From NCBI RefSeq assembly GCF_900188485.1, contig NZ_FZPH01000008.1, forward strand, positions 186,001 to 250,000: DNA of 64,000 nucleotides, given 5' to 3'. The notes under the pieces are model-generated. The model had not been told where the DNA came from. It was given only the letters and a program-made list of their open reading frames with translations, and searched no databases. Origin of the DNA: Asanoa hainanensis. Its GTDB lineage: Bacteria > Actinomycetota > Actinomycetes > Mycobacteriales > Micromonosporaceae. A program made the position numbers and the translations under genes. Positions 52,395 through 60,245 of the stretch are shown here, in pieces (position 1 is the first letter of the stretch; every line of letters starts with the position of its first letter).

Positions 52395-53873
52395 GTGGCA
52401 GGGCTCGACATCGCGGACTTCACCCCCGCCGGCACGGTGGCGGCTGAGGAGCTGGGCACGGTGCACCTGATCGGTGTGGGCGGTGTCGGCATGAGCGGGC
52501 TGGCCCGCCTGCTGCTGACCCGGGGCATCCCGACGTCCGGCAGTGAGCTGCGGGAGTGGCCGGCGCTGGCCGGGCTGCGCGCGCTCGGCGGCACGATCCA
52601 CATGCGGCACGTCCCGGAGAACCTGGACGGCGTCGACACGGTGGTCTACTCGACGGCCATCCCGCAGGACCACCTCGAGCTCGAGGAGGCCCGCCGGCGC
52701 GGGCTGCGGATCATGCACCGGTCCGAGGCCCTCGCCGCCGCGATGACCGGCCGGCGCACCGTCGCCGTGGCCGGCACGCACGGCAAGACCACCACCACCT
52801 CGATGATCACGCTGATCCTCCAGCACGCCGGGCTCGACCCGTCGTTCGTGATCGGCGGCGAGATCTCCGAGGTCGGCTCCAACGCCCACCACGGCAGCGG
52901 CGACCTGTTCGTCGCCGAGGCCGACGAGAGCGACCGGTCGTTCCTGCTCTACCGGCCGTACGTGTCGATCATCACGAACATCGACGCCGACCACCTCAAC
53001 ACCTACGGCGACCTGGCCGGGCTCGAGGCGGCGTTCCTGGAGTACGCGCTGCTGACCGACCCGGCCGGCTTCGTGGTGACCTGTGCCGACAACGAGGGCA
53101 CCCGGCGGCTGGCCGAGACGCTGCGGGCCCAGGGGCGGCGCGTGCTGACCTACGGGGTGGCCGAGGACGCCGACCTGCGGCTGAGTGACATCTCCTCCTC
53201 GGTGCTCGGCGTCCGCTACCAGGCCACGCTGCTCGGCGAGGAGGCCGGCGAGATCCGGCTGCCGGTGCCGGGCGGGCACTTCGGGCTCAACAGCGCGGCC
53301 GCCGTGCTCGCGGCCGTCGAGCTGGGCGTCTCGCTGCCGGTCACCGTGGAGGCCCTGGCGGCGTTCCCGGGCGTGCGCCGCCGGTTCGAGCGCCGGGGTG
53401 TCGCCAACGGCGTCGTGGTCTACGACGAGTACGCGTACCACCCCGTGTCGGTGACGGCCGCGCTGGAGACGCTGCGCGAGGTCGCGGCCGGTGGCCGCCT
53501 GGTGGTGGTCTTCCAGCCGTACCGGGTCTACCGCACCCGCGACATGGAGGCCGAGTTGGCCGCCGCGCTGGCGATCGCCGACGAGGCGATCGTGCTGGAG
53601 GTCTTCGGCCCCGGTGAGACCCGTGGCCCGGGCGAGGGCGGTGTCGCGCTGACCGCGGCGATCGACCTGCCCGCGGCCCACAAGGTGTTCGTGCCTGACT
53701 GGGACGCGGTGGCGGCCGAGGTGGTCCGCCGGGCCCGTCCCGGCGACCTGGTGGTCACGATGGGCGCCCCGCCGAGCTCGCTGCTCGGCGACGAGCTGCT
53801 CGCCGCCCTTTCGGCGGCCGACCCGGCCGTGGGCGGCGCGGCGGCGGGTTCGGTGTCGCCGGTCGCCGGCTGA
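52395..53873 (+). CDS. murC: UDP-N-acetylmuramate-L-alanine ligase
   Basis: First Mur ligase of the stem peptide. The 492 residues have the Rossmann-type UDP site HLIGVGGVGMSGLARLLL, the P-loop VAGTHGKTTTTSM at 125-137, EADESDRSFL, and TNIDADHLNTYGD. The C-terminal substrate motif reads YDEYAYHP where most MurC proteins have DDYGHHP or YDDYAHHP, so the first His is Tyr here. The C-terminal 20 residues are a Gly/Ala-rich tail. GTG start; overlaps ftsQ by one base. Confidence 0.94.
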   Translation: MAGLDIADFTPAGTVAAEELGTVHLIGVGGVGMSGLARLLLTRGIPTSGSELREWPALAGLRALGGTIHMRHVPENLDGVDTVVYSTAIPQDHLELEEARRRGLRIMHRSEALAAAMTGRRTVAVAGTHGKTTTTSMITLILQHAGLDPSFVIGGEISEVGSNAHHGSGDLFVAEADESDRSFLLYRPYVSIITNIDADHLNTYGDLAGLEAAFLEYALLTDPAGFVVTCADNEGTRRLAETLRAQGRRVLTYGVAEDADLRLSDISSSVLGVRYQATLLGEEAGEIRLPVPGGHFGLNSAAAVLAAVELGVSLPVTVEALAAFPGVRRRFERRGVANGVVVYDEYAYHPVSVTAALETLREVAAGGRLVVVFQPYRVYRTRDMEAELAAALAIADEAIVLEVFGPGETRGPGEGGVALTAAIDLPAAHKVFVPDWDAVAAEVVRRARPGDLVVTMGAPPSSLLGDELLAALSAADPAVGGAAAGSVSPVAG

Positions 53874-54658
53874 TGACCGTCCGGCCCGGCGGCGGCGCGC
53901 CCGAGCGGCGCCGCTGGACCCTGGTGCGCGCGGGCAGTGACGCGATGCCGTCGTCGGTGCGCCGGTTCATGCGGCGGGCGCGCCGCCGGCGGCTGCGGGC
54001 GGCGCTGCCCTGGGCGGTCGGCGTCGGCTCGCTGGCGGTGCTCGGCCTGCTGGCGTGGATCGTGCTGGGCTCCAGCCTGCTCGGGGTGCGGACGGTCGCC
54101 GTGGACGGTGTGGCGCTGCTCAGCCCGGACGAGGTGCGGGCCGCCGCGGCGGTGCCGGCCGGTGCCCCGCTGGCCCGCCTCGACCTCGAGGCGGTCGCGG
54201 CCCGGGTGGGCACGCTGCCCGCCGTGGAGAAGGCCACCGTCACCCGGCAGTGGCCCGACGGGCTGACGGTCGTCGTCGTGGAGCGCACGCCCGAGGCGGT
54301 GGTGCCGCAGGGCAAGCGGTTCCTGGTGGTCGACCGGTTCGGCGTGGTGTTCCAGGACCTCAACCGCCGCCCGGCCCACCTGCCGCTCGTGCGGATCGCC
54401 GACCCGCGCGGCAACGTCGACGGCACCCGTGGCGCCGTCGACGTGATCGCCGCGCTGTCGCAGTCCCTGCGCCGCCAGCTGGTCGACGTGACCGTTGCCG
54501 GGCCGGCCCAGATCACCCTCAAGCTGTCCGGCGGCCGCACGGTTGTCTGGGGCGACGCGAGCCGCAACACCGAGAAGGCCACGGTGACCGCGGGGCTGTT
54601 GCAGAGGGACGGAACGACGTTCGACGTCAGCGATCCCGGGGTCGTCACGATCCGCTGA
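53873..54658 (+). CDS. ftsQ: FtsQ/DivIB cell division protein
   Basis: The 261-residue bitopic protein has a basic cytoplasmic tail (about 45 residues), one helix (WAVGVGSLAVLGLLAWIVLG), then the POTRA domain (VRTVAVDGVALLSPDEVRAAAAVPAG to ERTPEAVV) and the beta domain containing FLVVDRFGVVFQ. It recruits FtsL/FtsB and FtsWI to the septum. ATG 53873 shares a base with the murC stop. ftsZ begins 190 nt downstream behind its own promoter. Confidence 0.92.
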   Translation: MTVRPGGGAPERRRWTLVRAGSDAMPSSVRRFMRRARRRRLRAALPWAVGVGSLAVLGLLAWIVLGSSLLGVRTVAVDGVALLSPDEVRAAAAVPAGAPLARLDLEAVAARVGTLPAVEKATVTRQWPDGLTVVVVERTPEAVVPQGKRFLVVDRFGVVFQDLNRRPAHLPLVRIADPRGNVDGTRGAVDVIAALSQSLRRQLVDVTVAGPAQITLKLSGGRTVVWGDASRNTEKATVTAGLLQRDGTTFDVSDPGVVTIR

Positions 54659-54740
54659 AGAAATACCGCGTGGCGACACGCCGTACCTGGTCCTTGGATC
54701 ACGGTCGTGTCCCGCTTACGTTGCCCCAGAGGCCGAGCAG

Positions 54741-54769
54741 TTGACATAACTCTAAGCCTCTAGTAGAGG
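54741..54769 (+). promoter_or_regulatory. ftsZ promoter with an inverted repeat over the -10
   Basis: TTGACA at 54741-54746 is a perfect -35. At 17-nt spacing lies TAGAGG (54764-54769), an imperfect -10. CCTCT AGT AGAGG (54757-54769) is an inverted repeat covering the -10, a possible repressor site. A leader of about 75 nt precedes ATG 54849. Confidence 0.65.
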
Positions 54770-54848
54770 GTGAGGGTTTCCTCCCTTGCCCTTCGCGTAG
54801 CGGCGGCATGCCGCGTCCGGCCGCACACGGGAAGGGAAGGCACCCCCG

Positions 54849-55964
54849 ATGACACCTCCGCACAACTACCTGGCGGTCATCAAGGTCGTCGGCATCGGTG
54901 GCGGTGGCGTCAACGCCGTCAACCGAATGATCGAAGTCGGCCTCAAGGGCGTCGAGTTCATCGCCATCAACACCGACGCACAGGCGCTGCTGATGAGCGA
55001 CGCCGACGTGAAGCTCGACGTCGGCCGCGAGCTGACCCGGGGCCTCGGCGCCGGCGCCAACCCCGACGTCGGCAAGAGCGCGGCCGAGGACCACCGCGAC
55101 GAGATCGAAGAGGTGCTCAAGGGCGCCGACATGGTCTTCGTGACGTGCGGCGAGGGCGGCGGCACGGGCACCGGCGGCGCGCCGGTGGTCGCGAACATCG
55201 CCCGCAAGCTCGGCGCGCTCACCATCGGCGTGGTCACCCGGCCGTTCTCGTTCGAGGGCAAGCGCCGCCAGGTGCAGGCCGAGGCGGGGATAGACGAGCT
55301 CCGCAACCAGTGCGACACGCTGATCGTGATCCCGAACGACCGGCTGCTGGCGCTCGGCGACCGCGGCATCAGCATGATGGACGCGTTCCGCCAGGCCGAC
55401 CAGGTGCTGCTCTCCGGTGTCCAGGGGATCACCGACCTGATCACCACGCCGGGTCTGATCAACCTCGACTTCGCCGACGTCAAGAGCGTCATGAGCGGCG
55501 CCGGCAGCGCCCTGATGGGCATCGGCAGCGCCCGCGGCGACAACCGCGCCGTGGAGGCCGCCGAGGCCGCCATCTCCAGCCCGCTGCTGGAGCAGAGCAT
55601 GGACGGCGCGCGCGGCGTGCTGCTCTCCATCGCCGGCGGCTCCGACCTCGGCCTCTTCGAGATCAACGACGCGGCCCAGCTCGTCACCGACGCGGCCCAC
55701 CCGGACGCCAACATCATCTTCGGCGCGGTCATCGACGACGCCCTCGGCGACGAGGTGCGGGTCACCGTCATCGCGGCGGGCTTCGACGGCGGCACGCCCG
55801 CCTACAAGCCCTCGGAGCCGGTGCGAAAGGCGACGCAGCCCCAGCCGGTCGTGACCAGCGCGCCGATCGAGACGGTGCCGCCGCCGGTCGCTCCGGCCCA
55901 GCCGGCCCGCCGCGTCCTGTTCGACGACGTGGACGTGCCCGACTTCCTTAAAAACGGCTCTTAG
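54849..55964 (+). CDS. ftsZ: cell division GTPase FtsZ
   Basis: Tubulin homologue that forms the Z ring. The 371 residues have [16 protein letters not shown] at 13-28, the GTP signature GGGTGTGG at 103-110, and T7-loop residues in [15 protein letters not shown] short linker rich in Pro and Val (about 320-355) leads to the C-terminal peptide [13 protein letters not shown], which binds SepF and FtsW in actinobacteria. ATG 54849 lies behind GGGAAGGGAAGG. Confidence 0.97.
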   Translation: MTPPHNYLAVIKVVGIGGGGVNAVNRMIEVGLKGVEFIAINTDAQALLMSDADVKLDVGRELTRGLGAGANPDVGKSAAEDHRDEIEEVLKGADMVFVTCGEGGGTGTGGAPVVANIARKLGALTIGVVTRPFSFEGKRRQVQAEAGIDELRNQCDTLIVIPNDRLLALGDRGISMMDAFRQADQVLLSGVQGITDLITTPGLINLDFADVKSVMSGAGSALMGIGSARGDNRAVEAAEAAISSPLLEQSMDGARGVLLSIAGGSDLGLFEINDAAQLVTDAAHPDANIIFGAVIDDALGDEVRVTVIAAGFDGGTPAYKPSEPVRKATQPQPVVTSAPIETVPPPVAPAQPARRVLFDDVDVPDFLKNGS

Positions 55965-55977
55965 GTCTTGATCTGCG

Positions 55978-55993
55978 CCGGAGGCGCCTCCGG
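55978..55993. promoter_or_regulatory. perfect 16-bp palindrome between ftsZ and yggS
   Basis: CCGGAGGCGCCTCCGG is a perfect palindrome without a loop, 13 nt after the ftsZ stop and 21 nt before the yggS -10. It could act as an operator for yggS or as a short hairpin after ftsZ. The lack of a loop favours a protein-binding site. Confidence 0.4.
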
Positions 55994-56014
55994 GAAGCAG
56001 AGCACGGGTCGTAA

Positions 56015-56020
56015 TAGCCT
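56015..56020 (+). promoter_or_regulatory. -10 box of yggS, leaderless type
   Basis: TAGCCT ends 7 nt before GTG 56028, with no ribosome site in the gap. Confidence 0.5.
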
Positions 56021-56027
56021 CACCCTG

Positions 56028-56744
56028 GTGAGTGCTGACGAAGTCCGGCGCGCCGAGCTGGCGGCCAACCTGGTCCGGGTCCGGGCCCGGATCGACGCCG
56101 CCCGCTCGGCCGCTGGGCGCACCGACGAGGTCACCCTGGTCGCGGTCACCAAGACCTACCCGGCCAGCGACGTCGGGCTCCTGGCGGACCTGGGCGTCAG
56201 CGACGTCGGTGAGAACAAGGACCAGGAGGCGGCGCCCAAGGCCGCCGAGATCGGTCGTCGGGTGCGTTGGCACTTCGTCGGCCAGCTCCAGCGCAACAAA
56301 GCCAAATCTGTGGCCGCGTACGCGGATGTCGTGCAGTCGGTCGACAGCGTCCGGCTGGCGGCGGCGCTGGACCGGGCCGCCGACGGGCACGGCCGCGTCA
56401 TCGAGGTGCTGCTCCAGGTGAGCCTCGACGGCGACCCGGCCAGGGGCGGCGCGCTGCCCGGCTCGGCCGACCCGGACCGCGGTCTGGCACCCGCGGCGGA
56501 GGCGGTCGTGGGCGCTTCGGCGCTGCGGTTGGCCGGCCTGATGGCGGTCGCGCCGCTGGGTGTGGAGCCGGATCGGGCGTTCGCCCGGCTGGCCGAGATC
56601 GCCGCCGCGTTCCATGTCGATCATCCGACAGCCACGGTCCTGTCGGCGGGAATGTCCGATGACCTGGAAAACGCCGTTTCACACGGCGCGACACATGTGC
56701 GGATCGGTAGCGCGTTGCTCGGTAAGCGTCACTACCTGGGGTAG
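56028..56744 (+). CDS. yggS: YggS/PROSC-family PLP-binding protein
   Basis: The 238-residue alanine-racemase-like fold type III protein maintains pyridoxal phosphate homeostasis. The PLP lysine is in LVAVTKTYPA (residue about 42); VGENKDQEAAPKA, WHFVGQLQRNKAK, LLQVSLDG, LSAGMSDDLENAV and VRIGSALLG are conserved blocks. The start chosen is GTG 56028, behind a -10 box. In most actinobacteria pgeF lies between ftsZ and yggS; here only 63 nt separate them. Confidence 0.92.
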   Translation: MSADEVRRAELAANLVRVRARIDAARSAAGRTDEVTLVAVTKTYPASDVGLLADLGVSDVGENKDQEAAPKAAEIGRRVRWHFVGQLQRNKAKSVAAYADVVQSVDSVRLAAALDRAADGHGRVIEVLLQVSLDGDPARGGALPGSADPDRGLAPAAEAVVGASALRLAGLMAVAPLGVEPDRAFARLAEIAAAFHVDHPTATVLSAGMSDDLENAVSHGATHVRIGSALLGKRHYLG

Positions 56745-56940
56745 CCTGACGGCGGACACCAAACTACATCGGTGTTGTTTTCCATGCAGACCTTCGCAGC
56801 GCCGGGGGGCGCGCCGTCAACCGGGAGGGTGACGGCACCGGAAGGTCGGCTTGGTGCCGATGCATAGACGGAGTCCACGCGCGTGACAGTGGCTCGGGCA
56901 GGGGGGCTCGTGCCACACGGCGGACGGAGGGGCGCGACAC

Positions 56941-57687
56941 ATGGGAGCTTTGCGAAAGGCGGGCGTCTGGCTCGGGTTGGTCGAAGAGGAAGACGACGAC
57001 CGGGGCTACGACGACGGCTATGACGGCCGGTCCGGCGGCAGCCGGTCCGGTGATGCGGGCTACCGCGAATCGCGTTACCGGTCCAGCCGCTACAGCGACG
57101 AGTTCGCCGAGGACGACGACGAGGCCGAGGACGCGCCGGCGGTGCCGCGCGCCCGGTCGACCCGCCACACCGACCGGCACACCGACCGCCCCAGCCGGCT
57201 GGAGGCCGCCGAGGCCGAGCTCGCTGAGGCGCGTGAGGCCCGTGAGTCGCGCGCGGAACGCGCCCTGGAGCGGTCCAGCGTGCGTTCGATCACTCGTTCG
57301 CCCGCTCCGGAGAGCCCGTCGCAGGTGAGCTACGCCACCCGGGACAACCTCGCACTGGCTCCGCAGGTGCAGTTGCGCGAGCGTGCGGTGGTCGCCGACG
57401 ACGAACAGCGCTACCAGATCACGACGCTGCATCCGACCACCTATCGCGAAGCCCGCACCATCGGTGAGCATTTCCGGGACGGTGTTCCGGTGATCATCAA
57501 CCTCACCGAAATGGATGAGTCCGACGCCCGCCGTCTGGTGGATTTTGCGGCGGGCTTGGCGTTTGGTTTGCGGGGTACGATCGAGCGCGTCACCAACCGG
57601 GTGTTCCTGCTTTCACCGGCCAACGTCCAAGTCACGGCAGAGGACAAGGCGAAGATCGCTGAAGGCGGTTTCTTCACACTGCCGTAG
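56941..57687 (+). CDS. sepF: SepF, membrane anchor of the Z ring
   Basis: The 248-residue protein begins with an amphipathic membrane-targeting helix ([20 protein letters not shown]), then a charged low-complexity linker (about 18-150) rich in Asp, Arg, Ser and Tyr, and a C-terminal SepF core: [20 protein letters not shown], then [26 protein letters not shown]. In actinobacteria, which lack FtsA, SepF ties FtsZ to the membrane. ATG 56941 follows GGAGGGG. About 195 nt separate it from yggS, with no gene between. Confidence 0.95.
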   Translation: MGALRKAGVWLGLVEEEDDDRGYDDGYDGRSGGSRSGDAGYRESRYRSSRYSDEFAEDDDEAEDAPAVPRARSTRHTDRHTDRPSRLEAAEAELAEAREARESRAERALERSSVRSITRSPAPESPSQVSYATRDNLALAPQVQLRERAVVADDEQRYQITTLHPTTYREARTIGEHFRDGVPVIINLTEMDESDARRLVDFAAGLAFGLRGTIERVTNRVFLLSPANVQVTAEDKAKIAEGGFFTLP

Positions 57688-57732
57688 CCCTGAGCAGGGC
57701 AAGAGCCGGCCTGACGGAGGGTTGCGCGAGTC

Positions 57733-58026
57733 GTGCTTTCGATTCTGTTCCAGGTCCTCTACCTGCTGATCTACTTCTTCCTGATCACTCTGCTCGCACG
57801 ATTCGTATTGAGCGCCGTGCTTCAATACGGCCGTCGTTGGCAACCGAGGCGCGGTGCGGCCGCCGGACTCGAAGTGGTGTGGAGCGTCACCGATCCGCCC
57901 CTCAAGGCGTTGAGGCGTGTGATCCCACCACTGCGGATCGGTAACCTCAGCATCGACCTCGCTTCGCTTGTGCTCTTGGTTATCCTGTTCGTGCTGATGA
58001 GATTCGTGGTGCAGCCCTGGATCTGA
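57733..58026 (+). CDS. YggT family membrane protein
   Basis: A small 97-residue protein with two transmembrane helices (ILFQVLYLLIYFFLITLLARF and LASLVLLVILFVLMRFVV) joined by a basic loop with WSVTDPPLKALRRVIPPLR, the YggT signature. It lies in the conserved sepF-yggT-divIVA block. The function is unclear; links to division and osmotic stress are reported for relatives. GTG start at 57733. Confidence 0.9.
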   Translation: MLSILFQVLYLLIYFFLITLLARFVLSAVLQYGRRWQPRRGAAAGLEVVWSVTDPPLKALRRVIPPLRIGNLSIDLASLVLLVILFVLMRFVVQPWI

Positions 58027-58077
58027 CACACGGTCTGACCAGGAGCAACGCGGCTGCAACTGACCCGAGGAGTTTCG

Positions 58078-58890
58078 ATGCCGCTTACCCCGGCCGACGT
58101 GCACAACGTCGCCTTCAAGAAACCCCCGATCGGCAAACGGGGGTACGACGAGGAGGAGGTCGACGCTTTCCTCGATGAGGTCGAGCGCGAACTCGCCCGG
58201 CTGATCGAGGAGAACAACGAGCTGCGCGCTCAGGTCGAGCGTGGCGGACCCCGAGGCGGCGCGCCAGCCGGCCCGGGTGCCGACCCTCGACTGGCCGCTG
58301 AGCTCAACGACCTCAAGGCCCAGCTCGACCGGATCCAGCGTGACAAGGCCGCCGCTGAGCAGGCCGCCCGCGCCATGCAGGGCGAGCTTGAGCAGATGCG
58401 CGCCCAGGGCGCCCCGGTCGTGGGCGGCGACGGCGAGCAGCAGGCCCTCCGGGTCCTGATGATGGCCCAGCGCACGGCCGACGACCACGTGTCCGACGCC
58501 CGCCGCGAAGCCGACAAGCTGCTCTCCGACGCCCGCACCAAGGCCGAAGAGGTCACCCGCGAGGCGCGGGCCAAGGCCGACGCGCTCGAGCGTGACGCGC
58601 GGCAGCGGCACCAGGAGGCCATGGGCGGTCTCGACGCCAAGCGCACGGCACTGCAGAAGCACATCGAAGAGCTCAAGCAGTTCGAACGGGAGTACCGCAC
58701 CCGGCTCAAGGCTTACCTGGAGAGCCAGCTTCGTGACCTCGACGGTCGCGGGCAGGGGCTCGAGGCCGAGATGACCCGGACCGACGGCAATCGGTCCGTG
58801 ACATCCGGTGCACCGGGTCTGGCCACCGCCGGTCTCGCGGGCTCCTACGGCGGCGCGGGACGCTCCGGCTCCCTCGAAGCCGGCCGCTAA
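58078..58890 (+). CDS. divIVA: DivIVA/Wag31 polar growth protein
   Basis: The 270-residue coiled-coil protein recognises curved membrane at the poles and directs tip growth. The N-terminal domain [35 protein letters not shown] is the family hallmark and is followed by long coiled coils (residues about 30-65, 75-115 and 125-225) separated by a Gly/Pro-rich insert. The C-terminal 45 residues are Gly/Ser rich. ATG 58078 follows CCGAGGAG. Essential in related genera. Confidence 0.95.
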   Translation: MPLTPADVHNVAFKKPPIGKRGYDEEEVDAFLDEVERELARLIEENNELRAQVERGGPRGGAPAGPGADPRLAAELNDLKAQLDRIQRDKAAAEQAARAMQGELEQMRAQGAPVVGGDGEQQALRVLMMAQRTADDHVSDARREADKLLSDARTKAEEVTREARAKADALERDARQRHQEAMGGLDAKRTALQKHIEELKQFEREYRTRLKAYLESQLRDLDGRGQGLEAEMTRTDGNRSVTSGAPGLATAGLAGSYGGAGRSGSLEAGR

Positions 58891-59039
58891 GAGCTCCTCG
58901 AACCGACGACGGTTCCGTAAGCCCAACCGGGGGCGGGCATGCGTCCCCCGGACGGTGCCGTGTGTCTCCGGCGTACCCGGGTCCCCCCGGGGGCGCGCCG
59001 GACCCACGACATCTATCCAGAAAGCGGCGGGGGTGAGCC

Positions 59040-59864
59040 GTGATCGTTGCAAGTTTGGTGCTCATCCTCGGTGCTGTCACGCTGCTCGTGCTCGGACTCG
59101 CAAGCAGTTCGAGCGTGTTGCTGGTCCTGTCGATCGCGGCGAGCCTTTTCGCCGCTGTCGCGCTCGTCGTCGGCGCCCGTCAGGCGGCCGCGGCGCGGGC
59201 TCAGGCCAGCTACACCGACGAGCGTTTCCGGCGTGCCGGCGACGAGGATGACTCGAGAGTGTTCCACCACCGCTCGACGGTCCGGGGCAACGAGCCCGGC
59301 CGCCGGCGGGCGACCGCATGGGGGGCAGACGAGACGTCTGTCGCGGTCGCTGATCCCGTCGCTCCACCGAGCGTGCCCAACCAGGGCGCCTACCGGTCGG
59401 GCGAGGGCACGGAGTACGGCCGCCGCAGGGCGGCGGCCGCGACCGTCGACGAGCCGGGGGGCCTTGTCGACGACCGGACGGGTCAGTACGACGAGGGCTT
59501 CGCGGACCTGCGCGCCGATGGTCCCCCGCCGGGTCAGGGCTGGCCGGGCCAGCAACAGGCCCCGCCGCGGCAGACCTACGCCGCGCCCGACCCGGCCGAC
59601 GACGATGACGATGATGACGACGATCCGCCGGACGAGCCGGCGGCCCAGTTCGTCTCGGCCGCCGACGCGGCCCGGGTGGCGCGGATGTCCGCGCCGGTCC
59701 TGGTCTGCGACGGACGCCCGCGCTATCACATCATGGGCTGCGTGCACCTGCTCGGTCGCGAGAGCGAGCCGTTGCCGGTGAGCGAGGCCGCGGAGCTCGG
59801 GTTCACACCCTGCAGCCTCTGCGAACCGGACAGCGCCCTACTCGCGGGAGCACGCCGGGTCTAG
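59040..59864 (+). CDS. actinobacterial membrane protein with C-terminal Cys/His metal-like motif
   Basis: The 274-residue protein has two N-terminal helices (LVLILGAVTLLVLGLA and VLLVLSIAASLFAAVALVVG), then a long hydrophilic linker with a run of nine Asp (about 199-207), and a C-terminal domain of about 55 residues. In that domain YHIMGCVHLLG and GFTPCSLCEPD supply one His and three Cys spaced like Ada-type zinc modules. It is conserved after divIVA in related genera as far as I recall; the function is unknown. GTG 59040 overlaps no gene. A terminator follows. Confidence 0.75.
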   Translation: MIVASLVLILGAVTLLVLGLASSSSVLLVLSIAASLFAAVALVVGARQAAAARAQASYTDERFRRAGDEDDSRVFHHRSTVRGNEPGRRRATAWGADETSVAVADPVAPPSVPNQGAYRSGEGTEYGRRRAAAATVDEPGGLVDDRTGQYDEGFADLRADGPPPGQGWPGQQQAPPRQTYAAPDPADDDDDDDDDPPDEPAAQFVSAADAARVARMSAPVLVCDGRPRYHIMGCVHLLGRESEPLPVSEAAELGFTPCSLCEPDSALLAGARRV

Positions 59865-59883
59865 CTCCGGGTCTAAGTGTTTA

Positions 59884-59918
59884 CAAGAAGGGCACCCGTT
59901 CCATGGGTGCCCTTCTTG
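59884..59918 (+). terminator. hairpin terminator after the post-divIVA gene
   Basis: 14-bp perfect stem CAAGAAGGGCACCC / GGGTGCCCTTCTTG with a 7-nt loop, 20 nt after the stop. The A/T-rich base of the stem acts as a short T tract on either strand. The next gene, DUF167, starts 13 nt later. Confidence 0.8.
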
Positions 59919-59930
59919 GCACAATGAGGC

Positions 59931-60245
59931 ATGGTCAGCAGGTCCGTCGTGGTAGCCGTCCGGGTGAAACCGGGTGCTTCGCGTGCCCGGACCGGGGGCC
60001 GGCACGACGGTCCGCACGGTCCGGCGCTGGTCGTCGCCGTCACGGCCCGGGCCGTCGACGGCCAGGCCACCGAGGCCGCCCGCCGCGCGGTGGCCGACGC
60101 GTTCGGGCTGCGGGCGAGCGCGGTCTCCCTCAAGACGGGCGCGACCAGCCGCGACAAGCTCTTCACCGTGGAGTTGCCGGGCGGTGCGGCCGGCGACGCC
60201 GCGCTCGACCGGTTCTCCGTGCTGCGCGCCGGCCCGGGTCGGTGA
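59931..60245 (+). CDS. DUF167 (YggU) family protein
   Basis: The 104-residue small alpha/beta protein carries VVVAVRVKPGASRARTGG and AVTARAVDGQATEAARRAVADAF, the DUF167 core, and closing SLKTGATSRDKLFTVE. The function is unknown. ATG 59931 is only 12 nt after the terminator hairpin, and CACAAT ends 6 nt upstream, so transcription may start almost at the ATG. It overlaps the antiporter gene by four bases (GTGA). Confidence 0.87.
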   Translation: MVSRSVVVAVRVKPGASRARTGGRHDGPHGPALVVAVTARAVDGQATEAARRAVADAFGLRASAVSLKTGATSRDKLFTVELPGGAAGDAALDRFSVLRAGPGR

